Assembly (NCBI GenBank): GCA_035289165.1
Contig: DATDYA010000002.1
Coordinates: forward strand, 1-17,508
Reading direction: 5' to 3'
DNA from: DATDYA01 sp035289165
GTDB taxonomy: Bacteria; Patescibacteriota; Patescibacteriia; Magasanikbacterales; GWA2-37-8
DNA: 17,508 nt
The position numbers and the translations under genes were made by a program. Below the pieces are notes generated by a model, which did not search any database, was not told the DNA's origin, and saw only the letters and a program-made list of their open reading frames with translations. Shown here piece by piece: positions 13,073 to 17,508 of the stretch (its first letter is position 1; every line of letters starts with the position of its first letter).

Positions 13073-13495
13073 TTACTTGCGCTGGTCGGGGCGGGTCCAG
13101 CTCGGGAAGGACATCCCGATGGACAGTCCGAACTTGCGGAGAGCCCCGTTGACCTCGTCCCACGTCTCGCAGGACATCTTGGTCTTCTGGAGCGTCCCCT
13201 TGTCCATACGGATGAGTTCGCCGACGTACTCGATGTTGAGCGCCCCGGCGAGGAAGACCGCCGTGTCGACGGTCAGCACCTCGCCGAGTGCGTAGTCGAG
13301 CGCCGGCGGGTACGCCTTGGCGTTGCGCCTCGTCCAGGCGTCCACGTAGCCCAGGAGGTAGCTGCCGGAGGCGCCTGTGATGAACAGGTAGGTCGGGTCG
13401 GGCCCGAAGGCCGCCATCCAGATGAGGCTACCCACCAGCAACCCGAGCGCCACGTACCACGGGCGGGAGCCATCGAATTTTTCCAGAGCTCGCAT
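13073..13495 (-). CDS. Membrane-associated protein of a GC-rich island, unknown function (140 aa)
   Basis: The gene is markedly richer in G+C than its neighbours, with mostly G or C at third codon positions. It starts with ATG at 13495 behind a GGAG SD with 7-nt spacing. Two likely membrane segments lie near residues 13-31 (YVALGLLVGSLIWMAAF) and 35-53 (YLFITGASGSYLLGYVD), followed by WTRRN, a positively charged stretch expected on the cytoplasmic side. The rest (about 60-140) looks soluble, with a segment ETWDEVNGALRKFGLSIG. I recognise no family. It has its own promoter, terminator and 3' hairpin, so it is a separate unit. The overlapping ORF at 13273-13647 on the same strand is judged a shadow, because its residues are Arg/Ala/Thr/Ser-biased as GC-rich off-frames are. 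Confidence 0.7.
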   Translation of the reverse strand: MRALEKFDGSRPWYVALGLLVGSLIWMAAFGPDPTYLFITGASGSYLLGYVDAWTRRNAKAYPPALDYALGEVLTVDTAVFLAGALNIEYVGELIRMDKGTLQKTKMSCETWDEVNGALRKFGLSIGMSFPSWTRPDQRK

Positions 13496-13546
13496 CTCTC
13501 TTCTCCGTTTGCGCCGCGCAGGCGCTCCGTTATCAAGGAACAGGTG

Positions 13547-13573
13547 AGTATAGCAAAGAGAGAGAGTTGTCTA
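13547..13573 (-). promoter_or_regulatory. Promoter of the GC-rich gene at 13073-13495
   Basis: On the minus strand TGCTATACT is a near-perfect extended -10 (TATACT at 13552-13547). The -35 is weak: TAGACA 15 nt upstream (13573-13568). The same nonamer TGCTATACT is the -10 of the GC-rich gene at 17093. A short GCGCC/GGCGC hairpin lies in the leader. Confidence 0.5.
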
Positions 13574-13598
13574 GATTGGTTATCCACCGGCCTTGGGA

Positions 13599-13627
13599 TT
13601 GACAAAAGACAGGGGATATAGTAATAT
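13599..13627 (+). promoter_or_regulatory. Strong promoter of the str operon
   Basis: A consensus TTGACA (13599-13604), 17-nt spacer, and TAATAT (13622-13627). This is the best sigma-70-type promoter in the window. It predicts a start near 13634 and a leader of about 68 nt before rpsL. Confidence 0.82.
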
Positions 13628-13657
13628 TTCCGCAGAACGTTGAACAAAAATCTCGTG

Positions 13658-13683
13658 GCTGAGCAATTTCGTTCAGCTTTTTT
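13658..13683 (+). terminator. Attenuator-like terminator in the rpsL leader
   Basis: GCTGAGC (13658-13664), loop AATTTC, GTTCAGC (13671-13677) with one G-U pair, followed directly by six T. It lies between the promoter and the rpsL ATG, so it would cut transcription before rpsL-rpsG-fusA unless bypassed. GTTGAAC (13639-13645) can also pair with the 3' arm, giving an alternative structure. Confidence 0.55.
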
Positions 13684-13701
13684 GTATAAGAATATTAATT
13701 T

Positions 13702-14136
13702 ATGCCTACATTAAACCAAATAATGCGCAAAGGCCGGACCCCTAAGGTTCAAAAAACCAAGTCCCCAGCTTTGCAATATACGGTGGACAACTTACACCGT
13801 AAAAAGACCGTTTTCCCAAAGGGAACCAGTTTTAAACGTGGCGTTTGTACCAAGGTGTACACAACCACTCCAAAAAAACCTAACTCGGCTTTACGTAAAG
13901 TCGCCAAAGTCCGTTTGTCGAATGGTATGGAAGTTATTGCTTACATCCCAGGCGAAGGGCACAATCTTCAGGAACACTCTATCGTTTTGATCCGTGGCGG
14001 TCGTGTTAAAGATTTGCCTGGTGTCCGCTACCATATTGTACGCGGTGTTTATGATACTCAAGGTGTTGAAAAGAGACGACGTGGTCGCAGTCGTTATGGT
14101 GCCAAGAGACCGAAAGAAGCGAAAGCTAAAAAGTAA
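13702..14136 (+). CDS. rpsL: 30S ribosomal protein S12
   Basis: S12 sits at the 30S decoding centre and affects accuracy. The 144-aa protein has the hallmark TTTPKKPNSALRK (about 54-66) and GGRVKDLPGVRYH (about 99-111). Lysines equivalent to E. coli Lys42 and Lys87 are present (Lys58 and Lys103), so no classic streptomycin-resistance change is seen. It is about 20 residues longer than E. coli S12, mainly from an insertion near 25-45 (similar in place to the one in Gram-positive S12) plus a basic C-terminal tail. First gene of the str operon; AT-rich leader, no SD. Confidence 0.98.
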   Translation: MPTLNQIMRKGRTPKVQKTKSPALQYTVDNLHRKKTVFPKGTSFKRGVCTKVYTTTPKKPNSALRKVAKVRLSNGMEVIAYIPGEGHNLQEHSIVLIRGGRVKDLPGVRYHIVRGVYDTQGVEKRRRGRSRYGAKRPKEAKAKK

Positions 14137-14162
14137 GAACCTATAAAGTAATCTAGAAATTT

Positions 14163-14642
14163 ATGCGTGGAAAAAATACTAAAAAGCGAGTTCTACAACC
14201 AGACCTAAAGTATGGTAATGTAAATTTAGCTCGCTTTATCAACTTCGTAATGCAAAACGGTAAGAAATCTACCGCCCAGAATATCGTTTACAAGGCTTTA
14301 GAAAAGGCTTCGGAAGAATTAAAGAAAGAGCCGGTCGCTGTTTTTGATGAGGTCGTACGTACAATTTCTCCTCAGTTAGAAATCCGCACTCGCCGTGTTG
14401 GCGGGGCTAACTACCAAGTACCAATGCCAGTTCGCGGTGATCGTCAATTTGCTTTGGCCTTCCGTTGGATTATCGGGGCGGCGAGAAATAAAAAAGGCAA
14501 GCCAATGGCTGACAAGCTCGCAACGGTTTTAATTGAAAGCTTCCAAGGTGTTGGTGACGCCGTTAAAAAGCGTGATGATGTTCATCGCATGGCTGAAGCC
14601 AACAAGGCTTTTGCCCACTTCGCTAATTTTGTTCGTCGCTAA
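14163..14642 (+). CDS. rpsG: 30S ribosomal protein S7
   Basis: S7 starts assembly of the 30S head by binding 16S rRNA. The 159-aa protein keeps IRTRRVGGANYQVP (about 76-89) and the C-terminal KKRDDVHRMAEANKAFAHF. The N-terminal MRGKN replaces the usual M-P/S-R-R. It follows rpsL by 26 bp, as in most bacterial str operons. In E. coli this gap holds an S7 feedback site; here it is too short for an obvious equivalent. No SD; leader AGAAATTT. Confidence 0.98.
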   Translation: MRGKNTKKRVLQPDLKYGNVNLARFINFVMQNGKKSTAQNIVYKALEKASEELKKEPVAVFDEVVRTISPQLEIRTRRVGGANYQVPMPVRGDRQFALAFRWIIGAARNKKGKPMADKLATVLIESFQGVGDAVKKRDDVHRMAEANKAFAHFANFVRR

Positions 14643-14684
14643 TCCATCCATTGGGATTAAAATTAACCAATTATTAATTTTATT

Positions 14685-16760
14685 ATGCCCCGAGAATTTA
14701 CCTTAGATAAAACTCGTAACATCGGTATTGCCGCGCACATTGATGCCGGTAAGACCACCACGACCGAGCGTGTACTTTTTTACACTGGTCGTAAACATAA
14801 AATCGGCGAGGTGCACGAAGGCGCCGCTGAAATGGACTGGATGGAGCAAGAAAAAGAACGCGGTATTACTATTACTTCTGCCGCCACTACTTGTTTCTGG
14901 AAAGATCATCGTATCAACATTATTGATACCCCTGGCCACGTTGACTTTACCGTTGAGGTAGAGCGCTCTTTGCGTGTCTTGGATGGCGCGGTCGCCGTTT
15001 TCGATGGTTCGCAAGGTGTGGAACCACAATCCGAAACTGTTTGGCATCAGGCTGACAAGTATCACGTCCCGCGTGTTTGTTTTATTAACAAAATGGACAA
15101 GATGGGTGCGGATTTTTACATGAGTTTAGATTCCATCCGTGAACGCTTATCTCCCAACGCCTATGCCATTCAACTCCCGATCGGTGCTGAAGGTACTTTT
15201 TCTGGTGTTATCGATTTAATCGAAGAAAAAGCTTACAAGTTTGAAGGGACAAATGGTGAAAAGATGGTTGAAATTGCTATTCCTGAAGATATGAAGGAAA
15301 AAGTAGAAGATTATCGCCACAAGATGGTAGAAAAGGTAGCCGAAGCTTCGGACGATCTCATGACTAAGTATTTAAACGGCGAAGCTTTAACTATTGAAGA
15401 AATTAAAAAAGGCATCCGTGCTTTGGTAATTAAAAATGCCATGCAACCAGTTATCTGCGGTTCAGCTTTAGCGAACATTGGTGTTCAACTCATGCTGGAT
15501 TCCGTTGTTTGGTATTTACCATCACCATTGGACGTTCCTCCGGTTAAAGGTCTTAACCCAAACACTGAACAAGAAGAAGAGCGCAAGACTAGTGACGACG
15601 AACCGTTTGCCGCTTTAGCTTTTAAGATCGCGACCGATCCTTTTGTCGGTAAATTAGCTTTCTTCCGTGTTTACTCCGGTAAAATTTCCGCTGGCAGTTA
15701 TCTATATAACTCAACCACTGGTAACAAGGAACGCCTTGGTCGTATCGTGCGCATGCACGCTAATCATCGTGAAGATGTCACTGACGTCTACTCCGGTGAA
15801 ATTGCGGCCGCCATTGGTTTGAAAGAAGCCACGACTGGTGACACTTTGTGCGATGAAAACAAACCCATAATTTTGGAAAAGATTGTTTTCCCCGAGCCAG
15901 TTATTTCGGTGGCGATTGAGCCAAAAACTAAAGCTGACCAAGAAAAGATTGGTATGGCTTTACAAAAATTGGCCGAAGAAGACCCAACCTTCAAAGTTCA
16001 TACCGATGAAGAAACCCTGCAAACTATTATTTCCGGTATGGGTGAGTTGCATTTAGATATCATCGTCGATCGTATGAAGCGTGAGTTCAAAGTGGAAGCC
16101 AATGTCGGCGCTCCACAAGTCGCTTACAAAGAAACGATCAAGATGAGTGCTGAAGGCGAAGGAAAATATATTAAACAGTCTGGTGGGCGCGGTCAGTATG
16201 GTCATTGTTGGTTACGGGTTGAACCAGCAGAAAAAGGTACTGGCTTTGAATTCATCGATGAAGTCAAAGGTGGCGTCGTACCACGCGAATATTTGCCGGC
16301 CATTGAAAAGGGTGTAAAAGAATCCATTACTCGTGGTATCCAAGCTGGCTATCCAGTTGTTGATGTCAAAGTCACTTGTTTCGATGGTTCTTACCATGAA
16401 GTTGACTCTTCGGAAATGGCTTTTAAAATGGCGGGCTCCATGGCCTTTCAAGCCGCTTGTCATAAAGGCAACCCCGTAATTTTGGAACCAATCATGAAAG
16501 TTGAAGTCGTGACCCCCGAACAGTACATGGGTGAAGTAATTGGCGACCTTAACTCCAAGCGTGGTCAGATTCAAGAAATGACTGACCGGGCCCAGATGAA
16601 GATTGTTAAAGCTATGGTTCCCCTGGCGAGCATGTTTGGCTATGCCACCTCTTTACGCAGTATGTCGCAAGGTCGGGCTAGCTACGCTATGGAATTTGAT
16701 CATTACGCTGATGTGCCAAATAATGTGGCGCAACAGATTATTGAAGGAAAGAAGAAATAA
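14685..16760 (+). CDS. fusA: Elongation factor G
   Basis: EF-G is the GTPase that drives ribosome translocation and, with RRF, recycling. The 691-aa length is normal. The G-domain motifs are intact: AHIDAGKT (17-24), RGIT (59-62), DTPGHVD (81-87), NKMD (135-138) and GSA in VICGSALAN. Domain IV and V hallmarks such as SGGRGQYGH and RAQMKIVKAMVPLASMFGYATSLRSMSQGRA are recognisable in pieces. It is the third gene of the operon, 42 bp after rpsG, and is followed by a terminator rather than by tuf. No SD; start after TTTTATT. Confidence 0.98.
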   Translation: MPREFTLDKTRNIGIAAHIDAGKTTTTERVLFYTGRKHKIGEVHEGAAEMDWMEQEKERGITITSAATTCFWKDHRINIIDTPGHVDFTVEVERSLRVLDGAVAVFDGSQGVEPQSETVWHQADKYHVPRVCFINKMDKMGADFYMSLDSIRERLSPNAYAIQLPIGAEGTFSGVIDLIEEKAYKFEGTNGEKMVEIAIPEDMKEKVEDYRHKMVEKVAEASDDLMTKYLNGEALTIEEIKKGIRALVIKNAMQPVICGSALANIGVQLMLDSVVWYLPSPLDVPPVKGLNPNTEQEEERKTSDDEPFAALAFKIATDPFVGKLAFFRVYSGKISAGSYLYNSTTGNKERLGRIVRMHANHREDVTDVYSGEIAAAIGLKEATTGDTLCDENKPIILEKIVFPEPVISVAIEPKTKADQEKIGMALQKLAEEDPTFKVHTDEETLQTIISGMGELHLDIIVDRMKREFKVEANVGAPQVAYKETIKMSAEGEGKYIKQSGGRGQYGHCWLRVEPAEKGTGFEFIDEVKGGVVPREYLPAIEKGVKESITRGIQAGYPVVDVKVTCFDGSYHEVDSSEMAFKMAGSMAFQAACHKGNPVILEPIMKVEVVTPEQYMGEVIGDLNSKRGQIQEMTDRAQMKIVKAMVPLASMFGYATSLRSMSQGRASYAMEFDHYADVPNNVAQQIIEGKKK

Positions 16761-16777
16761 AAAACAAACCAAAGTTC

Positions 16778-16808
16778 AAAAAGCTCTCGTAAAAACGGGG
16801 GCTTTTTT
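16778..16808 (+). terminator. Terminator of the str operon
   Basis: GCTCTCGT (16783-16790), loop AAAA, ACGGGGGC (16795-16802) with two G-U pairs, flanked by five A upstream and six T downstream. It lies 17 bp after the fusA stop, so transcription ends without tuf. Confidence 0.85.
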
Positions 16809-16870
16809 GCTGTTTACTTTTATTTTAGCCAAAATTTAACTAAAAAGTGGATAAATTGGATCCTGTAACA

Positions 16871-16899
16871 TTTACAGAATAACGACTTTATGCTATACT
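16871..16899 (+). promoter_or_regulatory. Promoter of the GC-rich gene at 17093
   Basis: TTTACA (16871-16876), 17-nt spacer, TATACT (16894-16899) with an extended TGC. The predicted start is near 16906, giving an unusually long leader of about 187 nt. Confidence 0.72.
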
Positions 16900-16904
16900 A
16901 TTCT

Positions 16905-17018
16905 GTTAAAATGTTCTTTTAACAACGGGTTTGTCGTGGTTTTCTTTTGGCTCTGTTTATACTAAATTGGTCAAAAGAAGACCAAGGACAACCCTTGGAC
17001 ACTTGAAGGTGTCTGTCC
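16905..17018 (+). promoter_or_regulatory. Structured 5' leader of the GC-rich gene
   Basis: Three hairpins can form: GTTAAAA/TTTTAAC (16905-16911/16917-16923) at the very 5' end; CCAAGG/CCTTGG (16982-16987/16993-16998); and GACAC/GTGTC (16998-17002/17009-17013). GGACA (16986-16990) can also pair with TGTCC (17014-17018), which would exclude the CCAAGG hairpin. This allows a two-state leader, but no known riboswitch class is recognised. Confidence 0.45.
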
Positions 17019-17033
17019 ACCATTAGCAGGAAT

Positions 17034-17108
17034 ATGCTCGGCAGGTCGCCGGGTGTAGAACTGTTTGGTAACAGATGCCAAGGAGAAACGCCGTGGAAAT
17101 CACGGTAG
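17034..17108 (+). CDS. Possible 24-aa upstream ORF
   Basis: ATG at 17034 reads MLGRSPGVELFGNRCQ and ends at a TAG at 17106-17108, inside the start of the next gene (16-nt overlap). A weak AGGA lies close upstream. It could couple translation to the GC-rich gene, or be chance in a leader with few stops. Confidence 0.25.
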   Translation: MLGRSPGVELFGNRCQGETPWKSR

Positions 17109-17508
17109 AGCAGTTGGGCGAGCTTATCGCCCAGGCGAAGGCCGGCCGCGTGACGAGGGAGAACCTCCAGGCCTTCCTGCGTAACCCCAATTGGGTTACC
17201 GCGGGTGGGCAGGTGGGTACCTACCCGGTCGTCATCGACTACGGGAAGACGATCGAAGAGATGGTCGCGACCGGTCACTACGACTGGAGCAACAGCGACA
17301 TCTCGTCGGGCAACTTCCCCGTGTCGGGCAACGGTACGGCCAACGCCAACCTCGAACTGGTGCACCTGAACAAGGACGCCAGCTCCGAGGGGGTGCTCGC
17401 CTACCTCGAGTCGCTCGGGATGCGCCCGGCGACGATCGCGGAACTCCTGGTGTTCGGGGCCACGTACCCCGAAGTCCAGCGGGAGTTCCCGGTCATCGCC
17501 CTCGGCTC
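17093..17508 (+). CDS. GC-rich uncharacterised protein, 3' end outside the window
   Basis: GTG start with a strong AAGGAG SD seven bases upstream. The open frame runs about 138 residues to the window edge with a clear G/C bias at third codon positions. The N-terminus EITVEQLGELIAQAKAGRV is followed by TRENLQAFLRNPN, then a long soluble stretch with VVIDYGKTIEEMV and SSGNFPVSGNG. The ITVEQLGELIAQ...LQAFLRNPN start is one I associate with a repeated family of hypothetical proteins in Patescibacteria genomes; this is memory, not a search. No catalytic motif or membrane segment is visible. Composition, SD and leader all differ from fusA just upstream, so it is probably not part of the str operon and may be acquired or under separate control. 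Confidence 0.85.
   Translation, partial: MEITVEQLGELIAQAKAGRVTRENLQAFLRNPNWVTAGGQVGTYPVVIDYGKTIEEMVATGHYDWSNSDISSGNFPVSGNGTANANLELVHLNKDASSEGVLAYLESLGMRPATIAELLVFGATYPEVQREFPVIALG

Noticed and set aside
13273..13647. Second minus-strand ORF overlapping the GC-rich gene
   Set aside because: Its Arg/Ala/Thr/Ser/Gly bias is typical of a shifted frame; the 13073-13495 frame has an SD, a promoter at the right distance and membrane segments.
16919..17365. Minus-strand ORF across the 17093 leader and gene
   Set aside because: The plus strand has the promoter, SD and codon bias; the minus frame is open only because the region is GC-rich.
1..17508. tRNA genes, CRISPR arrays, insertion sequences and reverse-transcriptase (DGR) systems
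   Set aside because: I saw no cloverleaf-like intergenic sequence, no regularly spaced direct repeats with spacers, and no transposase or RT motifs in any reading frame.

Overview
The window looks like chromosome from a Patescibacteria/CPR-type bacterium. This is inferred from protein character: compact genes, a six-segment MFS half-transporter, several short proteins without clear families, and ribosomal proteins and EF-G with insertions or divergences. Most genes also lack a Shine-Dalgarno (SD) sequence and start after an AT-rich stretch such as TTAATTTATG. I cannot place it to genus.

Layout. (1) Positions 1-3627 (+): a tightly packed run with the tail of a Fic-like protein, a 57-aa Cys-rich protein, an MFS half-transporter, a likely tRNA-dependent cyclodipeptide synthase (CDPS) with an apparent frameshift near its end, a complete cyclopropane-fatty-acid synthase (cfa), and a NT5C-like 5'-nucleotidase, closed by a terminator. 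(2) 3628-3990: a GC-rich insert with a small basic ORF on the minus strand and a 70-nt hairpin. (3) 3999-8450: tgt (-) diverging from an unknown two-winged-helix-like protein plus a UvrD-type helicase (+). (4) 8447-11477 (-): a class III adenylate cyclase translationally overlapped by a PlsC-HAD fusion. (5) 11565-12840: a Cys-repeat lipoprotein (+) and a small protein (-), separated by a bidirectional terminator. (6) 12911-13573: a second GC-rich unit (-) with its own promoter, a 71-nt hairpin and a terminator. (7) 13599-16808: the str operon rpsL-rpsG-fusA with a strong promoter, an attenuator-like leader hairpin and a terminator, but no tuf. (8) 16871-17508: a third GC-rich gene (+), cut by the window edge, with a strong promoter and a long structured leader.

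Two themes stand out. First, MFS half-transporter, CDPS and cfa are adjacent, so this minimal genome may make and move a cyclodipeptide. Second, three GC-rich genes carry strong SD sequences and their own promoters, unlike all surrounding genes. The two whose 3' ends are visible share one layout: gene, then a three-tier ~70-nt hairpin, then an intrinsic terminator. This looks like a recurrent cassette class of separate origin or expression logic.

All calls come from reading the sequence by eye. Family assignments rest on recognised motifs, not on searches.
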